A stretch of DNA of 64,000 bases from Pomacea canaliculata (Eukaryota > Mollusca > Gastropoda > Architaenioglossa > Ampullariidae): assembly GCF_003073045.1 (NCBI RefSeq), contig NC_037594.1, positions 21,458,927-21,522,926 on the forward strand. The letters run 5' to 3'. The notes below the pieces were generated by a model. It was not told the origin of the DNA. It saw nothing but the letters and a program-made list of their open reading frames with translations, and did no database searches. Of the stretch, positions 40,801 to 57,500 are shown one piece after another; positions within the stretch are counted from its first letter, which is position 1, and each line of letters starts with the position of its first letter. The translations under genes were made by a program, and so were the position numbers.

Positions 40801-42288
40801 TATTGTTTCTGTTGTGATGGCTGCCAGATCTATATAAGAAGTATGTGTGCACATGGGCACTTAAATTATTAGTAAAAGCTTCTAAATTTCTTTATACACT
40901 ATACATATGCTTGCAAAATATGCACATGCAAAAGATCCATATTGCCACATTTAAAAGCATGCTGGTTAAGATACTTAGTACAGACATTCCTCAACTGCAT
41001 CTGAAGAATAAAAGGTGTAAAGGAGGCCTTTCACAAATATAAATATATTACTGCTGGTTCTGCTAACATAAAGTTGAAAATTCATAAACAAGTAGATGAA
41101 CATTATATGAAAAGTAAAATGCAAATATGTGGCATGCATGTAATGGCTTAATAATTATTTGCTATTGTGAGAAAAGCTGGAAAACATTCCTGCAAATCTC
41201 CGCGCTAAAGATAGAGCTGTCATCAGTTGTGAGATTATATTTTAAATTGAAGTGAGATATTCATGGAAGGAAATTCCATGCCAGTTGTGTCAGTTAAGGG
41301 ATAACCTGAGTGACCATGAAAAACTTTTAAAATGCCACCAAGTTGATTGATAGCTGTTTTGTGTGCATGATTTATTTTTATTTATATTTATTATTTCTGC
41401 ATGATCCTGCCCTATCATAGCTTATTCCCTACATTCCCAGCTAGACAACTCTGGTCTTTCTCTGGTAATTATCCATGTCATCAAAAAAAAACATGATCAC
41501 AGGACTTTTTAGCTGCTGTGCAGAAAATCTCTCTCCTTCCATGTACCTACCCACCATCAAATCCTTACAACATGCACTAAATAGACATCTTTTTCTACTA
41601 GTCTGTCTTCTAACCCTTTCTTTTACCTTTTCATCTTTTAACTAGTCTACCTTTTTGTCTTCCTCAGTAGATTTATAAAACTCTCAACCCTTACTGTTTG
41701 CTATCTGATTCCTCTGTATGTCTTCTATGTTCTTTCCACTGTTACCTATCAGTACAGCTGTTCATCTTTCTGTTCTTCATATGCTGTCCATATCTTGTTC
41801 TTGTCTCGAGCTTTGAGAGCATGTTCCTTCATGAGAGTGATCATGTGCTGTATAAATCACACTACAGTCAGATCTCGATAAGTCGACCTTCCCTAAGTCG
41901 AAAACCTCCCTATATCGAATTAATTGTTAGTTCCCGGCCAAATACCTGTGCCTATTACGCCATTTTCCCTAATTTGAAAACTCCGTAAGTCGAGGTTTTT
42001 TTTTTCAGGTCCCTTTGAGTTCGACTTATCGAGGTCCGACTGTATTATTATTGGGAAAGCATGCATGAAATTTACCTTATGAAGTCATCAAAGTTTGAAG
42101 CCAGTGTGAGAATTATGAGCTCATGTTAATGAGGTAATTCACTAAGCTTAGTTTTTTGAAGTGTCTCAATTAGGGTTTGATCTTTTTAAAATTCTGATGG
42201 TCAAGGTCCTGCTGTGTACCAGTAAATAATGCTGTCTTACACTGACAGAAATCTTGTAGCACTAATTTTAAGCACTCTTCTTTTTCAG
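40801..42288. other. ARF-A/ARF-B intergenic region
   Basis: It must hold the ARF-B promoter and any leader exon, since the first coding exon opens with an acceptor (TTTTTCAG at 42281-42288). I could not place a TSS. Apart from one Tigger-type MITE (41865-42042), no gene or other element is visible. Confidence 0.4.
41865..42042. mobile_element. Short Tigger/pogo-type MITE (178 bp)
   Basis: The terminal inverted repeats CAGTCAGATCTCGATAAGTC and (reverse) CAGTCGGACCTCGATAAGTC bound a 178-bp non-coding core. TA flanks both sides (41863-41864 and 42043-42044). It is distinct in sequence from the 2985-3862 element. Confidence 0.85.
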
Positions 42289-42297
42289 AACCTTTAA

Positions 42298-45138
<2,841 letters not shown>

Positions 45139-45430
45139 ACAGGATCCCAAAAATACTTTATATATTTCAGAAATATTGGGATGATTAGGTGGCCAAGGAA
45201 TTTGTGGATTGTAACAGAAGCGAGTCACTGTATGGAAGAGGATAATTTTCTGTTACATCAATGAGAAACATCATCTAATCCTTAAATATGTGAAAGCCTT
45301 TTATTTCAGATGATGGTTGCACTTTTTCAATGTAACACCCTTCAGGGTGCTCCTTTTTTGTTTTATATTGCTGGTAAAAGTATTTTACCCCTATCATTTA
45401 ATTCAATAAATATAACATAAATAAAAAGTT
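45139..45430 (+). other. 3' UTR of ARF-B with poly(A) signal
   Basis: This is a short 3' UTR with AATAAA at 45405-45410, followed by a second ATAAA and a T-rich stretch. It is consistent with a compact transcript end about 290 bases after the stop. Confidence 0.55.
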
Positions 45431-48400
45431 GCTTTGGATGATTTTTTTTTTTAATCTACTAAAGCTCTTACAGTATGCTTAAGACAATTTTTTTACAGAA
45501 TGAGCTGATACAACTTTCCACTGTCATTTATAAGGCCTTTTTTTGACATGCAGATCATTTGTTCACTGATATTGCTGGTAACTGATCCCTTTTGCTTATT
45601 ACTAAATATTGTTTCATAACTGTTAAAGTTAAATGATTTTAAAACTTCAGTAAAGAATATTTACAATATCCGGTTGATGTGTTGCAAGGAAGCAAAAAAA
45701 AACAAAAAACCAAAAATGAAGAATTGATAGACATATTGAGTAGATGGTTCTAAAGCATGCTACAAATATAAAAATTAACTCTTATGTTCTTCAAATTACA
45801 GTCACGTTCAAAGTATTTTTGAATCTGTTAAATGAGTATGTAACAGGTGTGGATGATAAGTATGTAAAATTCACCTCATTTAGGCATTTGTGTGAAAGTG
45901 TGTAAAACAATTATTAATTACTTTGACTATCGCCTTTTTATTATTATTTGCAGAGTTTGTGGTTTCATTATTTATGGTTACATCATTTGTTTGAATATAA
46001 ATATATTTAAGTGTAATTCCCTCGTTGCAAAATGCCATTCTCACCAACAACAGACACAGAATGTGACTAATGACTGAAAATAAAAGTCAAAAACGAAATA
46101 CATGTACGTAAAAAAATAATTATTTGGGAATTAAATTTTAAAAGTCGATGGTTGTTATCGGTTTATATTATTCTATAAAACTATAATTATTCATGCTGAC
46201 TAATGCATTATAGTTGCATTTTTGTAAGTGTAATGTCTCTATAAAAGATAAGAATTAGTCTCATAGTTGCACAAAAAGGGAGGATAAAGAATTGTGTAAA
46301 TTTTTTCTTTTTATGCAGTTGATACTCCATAATGATGCATTCTTCTACACAATTTTCAACTCATTTGCAAACATACATTCATGTTTACAAGGTGATGGGA
46401 GTATTTTATTACTGCTTTTTGGCACAGATGAGCACATTTTAAAAAAATCACTGCTCGTTATTCTTTTCTGCCACATTCCAAATATGCATGAATTACTACT
46501 AACCCATCTATCATTTTAGAAATCTTTTGTTTTGAGGGGGATGTTTCTTTAAGATTTACTTGAATTACTCGAGTAAGTATAAAGTCATTTTTTTCAGGTC
46601 TGTATTTCATTATTACAAAGAAATTTATTAAAATGGAGAGAACATTTTTATTGTATTAAATTACGTGTTCTTAATTTGTGGTTACATAATATGCTTTGGG
46701 ATTGTTTAGCTCTTTAAGCCTCCGATGGGATCATGGATCAATGGTAACTTATGTGACTTATGATTTACACTTCTGTGCTTCCATGGTCATTTCATACTAC
46801 TACCATGGATTGTGATTAAATCATGTTGCTAAAAAAAAGCCGGTGTGTGAAGGGTGATGAGCAAGTATCAGCCTTGAGCATCATTATTTTATGTTAAGAC
46901 ACTTGCATTCATAGAGCTCTTGTTAAATAGGTTATTTTATTGTATGTACACACACTTTCTAATCATCGTTCTCTGATTTAGTCAACTACAGATTACTTTA
47001 TTTCTATCCAGCATTAGCATTCAGTTAAATAAGATTTTGCTAGTAAGGAACTAAGTAACTTTAACACATTCTAAATTCATTTTAAAAACCTTTGACAAAT
47101 TGGTTGAGCACCATTGTGTTAGTGTTTTATACTTCTCTTCAGAATGTCTTTATTGAAAGTTGATAGCATGCCCTAAAAATGGGAAGATGCCATTTTTATA
47201 TCGTGAATCCAGATTTGCATAAGTGTCAGTTTGCATGAACCATCAATGAACAGGATCAATCTTAATTCTGTTCACAATAAAATGTGAACTTGCATGCTTT
47301 TTTGTTTCAATTTTGCATGTGGTGAGGATATGTGGGTAGACACTAGATTGCTTGTATGAGGATCAGTCAATAATTATCTGCAATACAGTAATTGACTTTA
47401 TTTCAATAAAAATGGAAAGCTTGTACATTTTCCAACATTTCCCTTGCTTTTCCATCATTACATAAGCTTCTTTATGCCCCCAGAAAGAAAGCTTTTTAAC
47501 TGAGCAGCAAGCCACACATGTCTCGCTTTCTTAAGTTCTTGAGTGAGGTAAATCAGTTACCCCACAATGCCTTGGGTCAAACCGGGGACTGAAGGAGGAA
47601 GATCGAGACGTTAATGGCTACTTTTATCATCGATGATCATTTCGTCTTTTAGGCCTGGGACGATGTGGTCATGGATGGTCATACCTGGGACAACGTGACT
47701 CAGGCTCAAGTTGGGTGAGATGACCAGTGACCGTTAGTAGGCTAATGTGTTGAATGCGGTGCTGAGCTCGTATCCACAGGGAAATATACGCGTTATAAAA
47801 TTATATTTCACGTTGCGACGTTACTGACAACTTCATTACAAACCTAACAAATGAAACAATCTATTTATTATGTGCAGCTAAAACTTACACAGTACCTTTG
47901 TCTCTTAACCTTAGAAAATAACAATAAGCATATAAAATGCAAACAAAAATTATCGCTTACCTATTTGTAACCTAACAGAAGTTGCTACAAATCTGATTAC
48001 GAAGGTCATCTACTGCCGTCATGGACTTCATTCCCCGTGAGGAAACGTCTGACGGCCATCTATGCAGTGGTGGAGTTCCCCCTATGTAATAATTCATACA
48101 CATATACTTGCTCCCTCACGCGTACGACGAACTTCAAACCCCCGCAGACGAAGAAGGTGGAGACGATAATCTTTAGTTGTAGTCAAGTAATCTCATTCGT
48201 CGAAGGCACACATCTCCACTCCTCTCCTCTCTGTTCAATTGGATCGCACTTGACACTCAAGTAAAGATACATTTGTAGCGAAATATTTTAAAATAAACTG
48301 GCATATTAAAAATGAAACACTGCAGTATTTCATATTTTTGCATTATCTGTATGAGCTTCTGTATAGCTCAGAGTAACATCCCTTTCTTTTCATATTTGAT

Positions 48401-48575
48401 TGGTCAAACTTAGCTAAGGCGTCCAATCACGCAAGGTGAGACAAAATGTGTGTCGGGCTATTGAAAACATGGGGGTGTGATAGTTGGAGAGTTACACTCA
48501 CAGTTCCGTATTGGCGTACTGCAGCCATCGATGTTAAATTGGCTGTTTGTCAGCAAAATATTATCAAAAGCTACT
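45431..48575. other. ARF-B/AVL9 intergenic region
   Basis: No conserved ORF was found. The final ~600 bp (48.0-48.57 kb) is richer in GC and CpG than the surroundings and probably contains the AVL9 promoter and leader. Small ORFs at 45892, 46292 and 48037 have no recognisable features. There is no identifiable transposon. Confidence 0.45.
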
Positions 48576-51500
48576 ATGGCCTCAGAGAAAGAGACAGAAA
48601 CTCCCATTCTACATGTGATTGTTGTCGGCTTTCATCATAAAAAGGCTGTCAGGTAGACAAAGTCATTGATCACTCCATGAACTTTATGTGAACTAATGCG
48701 CGTTTTTAAGTGACTACAATCTGTCATCAGGCAGTTTATTGATGGACTTTAAAGGTTCACTTATCTTGCAAAAAATAAAATTAAAAGGAGTGACAAATAT
48801 ACGTCATGATAGTTTTGTAATAAGAAAGATGTAACCTTTTTCTTTTAAATGGCCAGTGATGAATGTTTCAGGGTCTGATGACAATATATTTATACGGAGA
48901 AGAGTTTTTGCATGCTAGGAAACATTTATTCAAGAAAGTATTCAGTAGCTCTAATCACACACTGAATTTTCAATGTTCAGTAAGGAAAATGTTTAAACTA
49001 AAATAAAGAACACACGAAGCCTTTCTTTAATAGATTAGTCACATGAATTTTGCAGATTTTAAAAAATTATAACTATGATTTTGATAATGTAGCTAATAAA
49101 ATTTGCAGGGGATAGGTTGGAGTTAGGGTTTGGGTTAGGGATAGATTTTTCATGTATGTCATGGCATTCATATAAAATTTTAAAACTCAGTACTGTTTAG
49201 ATTACTATCTTTTATTTATAATGTATTCCTGAGAAATTCTATGCATGTGTAATGTGCATGCTGACAATTTCATAAGTACCCACGTACTTGTGTGTGTGTT
49301 TTACAGGTTGAATATTCCTACCCTCCAGTAATTGCAGGGACTTCTGTGGAAAGTCACGAATTACCTCAACAGTGGAAGCATCTGCCATCACTTGCATTAC
49401 CTGATGGTGCACACAATTTTCTTAAAGGTAACTAATTTTATCTGTAAACTGTTTTTAACTTTCTGTGTCCAGTGTCTTTATCAGCTGAAGAAAATTGTCA
49501 AAGGATTAAATGGATAATGTCTAAAGAAAAGTCACATATAGAGTAAAACAGGTCAGTTATGCTGCTTGGCTTTTGCATCTAAAATTCCGTTAGTGCTTGA
49601 ACTTGAATGATGGAAATACTTTTGACTCTTATGAATAAACAGAAACAGGTAAATTCCTTAATATTCCAATGAATACTGTATAAATCTGATAACCCTATAT
49701 TACAAATAGGATGGTAGGTTTATTAGGCTCGTTAGACACTTAAGATTTTATTGTTTTTGCTTTACTACTAATTCCACTTCCACTACTAGAAAAAAAAAAA
49801 TAAGTAAGAGCAGGATAGTTTATCAATACAATTTTTCTTTATTCTCTTTGAAAATTGCGGCAAACATATTTTCTTTGTGTGATGTAGAAATTCCAAAACC
49901 ATTTTGCACATCTTCACATGCTAAAAACATTGTTTTCAGATACTGTTTTCTTTCATCTTCCTGGTAAAGGAGCATCAGAAAAAACAGTCTACTGTGTATC
50001 TTGTTATCGACAAATTGATGCAAAGGTAATTTGTACAGAAATAGTTACAGCTTCCAGTGAGGTTATGAAAGCTTCCTGTCTTTTTCTGCTTTCTTTTAGC
50101 CTGCTTGTAGGTATGTGGTATTTTGATATAGACAGATTTGACCAGAATTTCATGTTGGTATAGTCACGCACAATCACAAAAATGCACACAATGTAAAACT
50201 TTAAGATAATTACTAAATTACCATTTATTATATGTCTTTGGTTCATTGTATGTGCAAACACAGGATTTTTTAAATATCAAACTGAAATTTCCATAAACTT
50301 TTCCACTTGATGGGAATTTTCATAATTGTTGAAATATGCTTTTTGAAAAACTCATTTAGTATAAAATTTACAGATAATTTTGTCATTTATTGAATTAATT
50401 TCCAATGTGTTGTGCAGGACTTGCTGAATCGTACCGCTGACATCACTAGAAGTACAGTGCAGAAAAGTGTCTGTGTAATCAGTCGTCTGGTAAGATGTAT
50501 TTTTGTAATCAATATGCAAGGATGGGCTCAGAAGATTTGCCTTCACTCTAATGTTTTTCAAGACATACTTGGATAAAACCAGTTCTCATGCAGCCACATG
50601 GTATCTTTCCTTTATCATAGTTGAGTTTGAAAACACAGATGTTTACAGTTCCAACCTAGTCCACATCAAAATGGAAGAGTGTTAAGATGTTCATTCAAAA
50701 CTCAGTGCTCACATGGGAATGTCATGTTGACTGTTTTTTTTTTTGTAATTTTGAACATGTTCTTGCAGACTCTTGAAAAAGGAGAACAATAGACTTTGAA
50801 CATCATTGAAATTCTTCCTGCGTTAATAAGCAGAATGAAGTAGTTAGAAATAAGAAATGAAACACTTCTTCAACATGCCTAGCGTCACACAAGAGATATA
50901 ATTCAATGCCTGGATTTTTAAGTGCTGTCACATCCATTAGATAGTCCAGACCTGTTTCCAAAATTAAAGGAACACTTGAAGGGCCTGATGAAGAGGTGAA
51001 GTCTGCATTAAGGAAATGGTTTCAAAAATAAAACAGATTTTGTTTTAAAAGAATGGATTTCAGAAACAAGTGCAGCATTGGTGGAAGAGTGTGAAGTGTA
51101 TGGTGATTTTATAGAAAAATAATTAGCTAACTTTGAAAATAATTTATATCTTTTTTTCCCATTCATTTTCTATTTAAGTGAAGGCAAAATTTACCAGCCC
51201 ATCCTCATATTTATTAGATCTTCTAGCTTATTTCTGATAAAAGTTTGTTGATTTTAGTTTTTAACTGAAAAACCAAAAATAGAAATTCTCAAGGAAGCAA
51301 TTTTTGTATATCTTGAAATGGCACATGCTTGCACTATAAATTGTGGAGGATTAATATTATATTTGTCATTTACACGTCAGCCAGTTTTATTAACTGTCTT
51401 TAATTATGCAAGAAAGATTTTGGAGAATCATGCTGATTGTACTGTCTCATATATAGTGAACATTGAAAGGGACAATGATGTAGCTTATAGAAAGGGACAT

Positions 51501-54500
51501 TCATTATTGACAGGGCCCTGGCACAGAAGGTAGCAGTTTGTCAGGACTAACTGCACTTTTAAGCACTAGATGCTTTCTTTGTTTGCTTTTTTTTCTTTTT
51601 CTAGGATTGTAATATTAAAGAAACTGTATAACTTAGAACATAGCAGTCTCTAGCACACACAAAAAATAAGCAAAGCCCGCGACTTACAGTTTATTATTCT
51701 GTTCTTTGTGAAATAAGTTTTGAAATATAGTTATATTGAAATTCTATTTGTGCAGCCTCTATATGGACTTATAAAAGCAAAATTGGAGCTTATAACACAT
51801 GCCTACTTTGATGAAAGAGACTTTAGCAAAGTTGAGCTGTTGGAGCAAACTTTTAACAATCTCAATGCCTCACTTACAGAAAGTCTTCTAAGTAGCAGCA
51901 GTCAGATATTTTTGGGTGAGTGTTCACAATCCCAACATTGTAAATTAAAGTTATTGAATGCTAAGAAAGTTAAAATACACAGTGTCTGGAACATAACTGA
52001 ACTATTAAAAACTCACTTGAACAGCAAAACACAGCTTGATGTATTTTTGTATAAATGAAATTATACATCGACTTCAGATGTAAGAATACAAATTTCACTT
52101 TTGTCTAAAATGGTTTAGACTGTTAATACTTAACAGAACCTGAGAAGATGTAAAAGGATTCCTTTCTGAATTTTTAAGGAGACATAAATGCTAGTTTTTT
52201 GAAGATGGAAAAGATGGATGTCATGGGAGTGGATTGCTAAGGAATTAAAAGGAGAAAACCAGTAGTCAGGCTAACATCAAACTTCATCCCAGATTACCAG
52301 ACCTGCCAGTCCTTACAATCCAGGAAAAAGAACATATTAAAGAATTCTTGCTGGTCTTCATGTAACCTTTGCCAAGATTAAAAAAAAAAAAAATATCTGT
52401 GATAATAAAAATTTTGTATAGAATTAGTGACAATTTGTCGTGTTCTTGAGAGTTTAAATGTAATTACCAGTAATCCCCAATTCTGCACAGTTTTTATAAA
52501 GGTCATACTTTTACAAATGTTTGTACATTGTGTTTGCAGGTTTATCCACAAGGGACTTAGTTGCTCGCTTCAAACACAGAGTTATTGCTTTGTTCAAACT
52601 GATTCTACTTGAGAGAAGAGTGAGTTGTTCATAAATAAATGCTTAGAATTTCTTTAATTTTTATCAGAACACAACTGCTCCACCTTATATATACCAGCAT
52701 GAGCACTGAATGATTGCAGGCAAAAATTTACAAACAGATAAAATTCCCTCCCTGTGCAAATTAGACATAGTAAACAAGCTCCTGTCTTCTTCTTGCCTTG
52801 TTCCTAATCACCCCCAGTGAAGCATAGGGCCACAATTACACCACGCCATCAGACCCGGTTCTGGGTGTTCCCTTTCCAGTTGGGACCATGTAATGCCAGC
52901 TGATTTTTTTAAATTTCAAGTGCTTATAGGAAGCATTTTACTTTATGCTATTTAAAAATTCTTTGGATTATTATCCAGAATGGTTTATATATGTTTGTGT
53001 AAAGATTGTACTTGTGCTAGTAGACTATCTTACACAGCTGTTGGATCTTTTAGATTTGTAGACACTTGAAATCATCTAGTCTGTGACATAAGTTGTTTTA
53101 ATTGTTATTAGGTTCTGTTCTTTGGATCTCCCGTGGAAGAGCTTGGTGGGACTATTCTTTCTCTTCTGTCTTTGTTTCCAGGTGAGTGTATAGTGTACTT
53201 TATATTGAGTTCAAGGAGTGATTTTTCTTACAGGCTGACACCAAATTATTTAAGCTTTTCAAAGTTAAACTAAAATGGTTACCTAGTATTCACTCAAGTA
53301 TAAAATCTATGAATGTATAGTTGAGAGAATTTAAAATAATAGTTATCAAACTATGTAATGTAAACAATAAATATGGTTATTTCCAGTCAACATTGCGCAG
53401 AGTCAAAAATATGTTGCCTGTGTTAAAATTTGTTTGCTTATGTTAGAAAGGAACCTTAAAGTCTGCAGGTTGAATCTTGTACCAGAAGTTTTTTTAATTA
53501 ATTTTACATATATCCGTACACATCTGTCTCAGGTATGCTTGAGTTTGGACTGGAACAGGCAGTTAGTCATGGAGGACAGAGACTTGTTTCACCTACCATG
53601 GAGCTAGCTTCTCTAGATCCAAGTGACAATGGAACTGGAGAAGAATTTTTAGAAGTTCGTTACCACAGCTCTCCTCAGGAAGAAACAAACCCTCCCTTAT
53701 TGGAATTTGTGCAGGGGGCTTCTGTCAACTGCACTGGTGAAGAACCTGAATCACCAACAATACCACGTGATATTACACTTGACCTTTCATCCACTCAAGT
53801 GCAAGAAGCAGAATCTTCCAACCTTAAAGCTCGAAAAAATGCAGAAAATGAACAGCGCAAAATGTCAGGCAAGAACATAGACCATGAACAAGACAAGATG
53901 TCTATGGAAAGTGATGGAATAAACCACAGCCATTCTTCTTTTCTAGGAATTTCTGAGCTTGAAGTTCATAAAACCAAGAGACAGTCAAGCATCAAAGATG
54001 AGGCTTCGTTGTCAATCCTGAATAGTAGCAGTAGTTCAGACCTACCGGTGGCTAGTAATACCCTGCAGCCTGAGCTATCATCACATATGCCAGAGGCAGT
54101 AGATATTCAGTTTACAACCCGCGATCAAAGTCCTTTAAAGGACTTAAAAAGTATTATACAAGTTCAGGCAGTCCAAACTGGCAGGACTCTGCTTAGTGCT
54201 CAAGATGTTGCAAACCACTATGACATGGAAGTGCAAGCTCCATCAATGGGATCTGAAGTTGCTACAGGTGTGACAGAACTGGCTGTGTGTGTGGCAGGCA
54301 CAGATCCTTTGATGGTTCGCAGTGACAGTTTTGAGGAGCTAGATTCTCCAGAAAGTATCAGCAAGATTGATCGTGAAGACTGTTTCTCCTGGGAGCAAGA
54401 TAACTTGCATTTAGCTCTTGCAGTGGATAATGAGGATTTTCTTGTGTCTAGTCATGCACACATTCACAAGAGCACAGACAGTGTGGCTCAAGCTGAACCG

Positions 54501-57500
54501 AGTGTTGCCAATAACCAACAAAATGCATATATGGAAGAGCAGGGTACGCCGTCATCTGATGATGGTTCCCAGGCAGCCATGCCACATGACTTGTCACCTT
54601 CCAAGCATATTTCAGGACCACTGAAGAATCTGCAGAAAAAAGCTGGAAGCCCTGGTAGGAAAACGGCTGTTTTGAGAAACAAGCTGTCAAAATCTTTTGG
54701 AAAAGTAGGATCTAGAACAAAAGATCAAGATGTGAATACTGTGGAGATGAAGCCAATTGTTAGGGGAGAGGTGCACCTCCAGCAGGATGACTTTGGTTTT
54801 CCATTAGCTATATTCTCTAAGGTAAGAGAGTGTAAGGCAAATGATAACACAAATAAAGTTACAGTGTTCTGTCTTTATTTTTTTTTATTTTTTTTGATAT
54901 ATAATTATTTTAAAGACAATCCTCATCATGTTACTATTGGATTTATCATTGCATGTACAATCTACAATTACTCATATATGAGAAAACTTTATACCTGAAT
55001 TTTCGCATGTATCATCCATAAGATTCATTCATTTTTCCTTTCTAATCTGCTTGCATCTGAACTGCTTGGATGAAGCTTTTTCTACAATAGTATATGCATT
55101 AAATACATTCTTCTGTACTTAGTTTTGTAATACTTGTAACTTATAGATCTCTTAATTTTGAAATCTGCAGGGGTATGTGTGCCATCCATATCTCAGCTTG
55201 CAGTTTCACAGCATTTTGAATGATGTCAACGTGCGGGGTTTTGTCATTGGGGCTACAAATGTCCTCTTCCGACAGCAGAAACATGCTACTGATGTAATTA
55301 TTTTAACAGATGAGTGCAAAGTGGAGATTAGAGACAAAGATTTGCAAAAGCAGTTACATCTAACAACAGCAGATTTGCGCTTTGCAGAATATCTTGTTCG
55401 TGTTGTGACTGAAGAAAAACACAACATTTTGTTTGATGGAACAGGTAAAAGAATTTTCACAGATAACTGCAGTTGATTTTTTTTTAAATATAGTAAATGC
55501 TGTCAATGGATTTAAATAAAGACCTTAGTATTTGACTCTCAATCTTTTGAAGTTTGTTTTATTTTAGTAATACAGTAAATACTGTAAATGGGATTATATA
55601 AAGACCTTATTATTTGAATCTTTGTTAGCTTGCTTTATTATTTTCTTAAAATGTCACTGGCTGTCTTTTTTATAGTGCTAAGTCAATTGATTTGAGTATT
55701 TTCAGCGCCTCCACTGAGAAAGTAATGTGAATTTTTTTTCTTAACAGAATGGGAAGGCAGTGATGAATGGATTCGTGCTCAGTTTCGTGTCTACCTTCAG
55801 TGCCTTTTATCTGCAATGCAACAAGAGGGTAAATTCTCAAAGTTATCAGTGCTGGAATTCTTTTTGTTGATTAGGTTTAGGTCTAGGCCCATTTCAAGAG
55901 GGGAAGGGAGCAACAACAGCAGACATCCTGATTATAAACTTAAATGTTAAGTTGATATAATTATGTAAAATATAACACAACATTATCATTGTATGCACCA
56001 GTTGAGAGTTGTAATTGGCTGTGATCCAGATGGCGTCCATCCATGATAGTATGTGAGGGTTTAAAAAAAGGATAGGATGTGTGCCTGTCATCTAGGGATG
56101 AGAAGGCTCAATTACTAACCAGCTAGTAGTCAGAACTTGTGTTTCTAGTTACCAGTGCTAGAGAGAGATGGTTAGAGGAGTGAGTAGGGAAGAGAGTGTG
56201 TGTGTGAAAGTTAATGTACATGGTCTTCTGATGGATAGATTTGGGCGCAGAACTGATAACAATGATTCTTTTCTGATCTAGATTCCAAACTCCTTGAAGA
56301 TTATGGAATTCCTTTCATCTCGGCCTGGAGAACTACACATAACTATCATCATTGGCTAGACACATCTCCACACCCCAAGATGGCAGAGATTTCTGCAGCG
56401 TAAGCATGACCCTTATTGAAGTTGATGAGTTATATGCAATGCATTTTTGATTTGGGTAGTATTTTTATTTCTTGTCCAGTGTATAATGTGTAGTTTCATT
56501 GTTGACTCACTGGACTGGCTTTGCATAAACAGATTATAACCTGTGTTATTCTTAAATAACTATATACCACAAAATCTAATCCCCACAAAAAGACTGCAAA
56601 AAATTAACCGAAGGTCACTTTTAAAAAAAATTGTAGTGGTGAAAAATAACTGAAAGCAAAGAAATAGACATAGCTGTGCTGTGCTGTTAGTAGAATTTCC
56701 TTTAGTATTTCAGCACTTCTTTTATATTTTCTTAATTTTATTTTGAATATGCAACTGTACATGTGTGTGGAGAGTACATGTATTTGTGCATTTTATTTTC
56801 CTTCTTTACAGGCATCCTTATCAAGGAAACTTTAATGTGAATGATGTGAGAATGAAGCTTAATCAGTGAGTATTTAAGCTAGTTTTTTTCTGTGCATAAC
56901 CTTGATAGCTAAAAACGGACAATTATATCATAAAGCAGCTTTTATTCCTTCTTGTTTATGACCTGCTCATCTGCCTCTCTATATGCTTGTGCCTTATTTG
57001 TCTCACAATTTTGCAGCTGGTACATGAGTGTTGTTAAGTTTGGAGGATGGTCAGAAAATTTTGCAAGACTGCTGCATGTTATCTAAAATTAAATGACCTC
57101 ACTCGGTGTTGTGAAAACTTAATGTTTAGTGTGTAACAGTATGCTCTACATCACATTCCAAAACTAGTCTCTTAATTTTTTTTTTTATTATTATTATTAT
57201 TGCAGTACAATGCAAAGCTCAGAAAAGGGCCGCAAATTGAATGCAGCAGTAGTTCAAACTGGAAAATATGTGATGCAAACAGGAAAAGCAGTTGGTAAGT
57301 TTCCGACTTGCAGATTTTTTTATATTTGTCAGTTGCTTATATTAATGCTTATATGAAATGAATATTTGCTTTCTTTGCCCTGAAAAGTTTTAATTACAGT
57401 AATTAGAGTTTCTTTCTGAGATATCAAAGATTGTTTCAGGGGGTGCTTTCAGTTCTGCCCGGTCAGCAGTGTCCTCATGGTTCAACAGTATTGCTAGTGA

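Noticed and set aside
48446..48640. 64-codon ORF overlapping the AVL9 start
   Set aside because: It is in another frame than the AVL9 HVIVVGFHHKK segment and has no similarity of its own.
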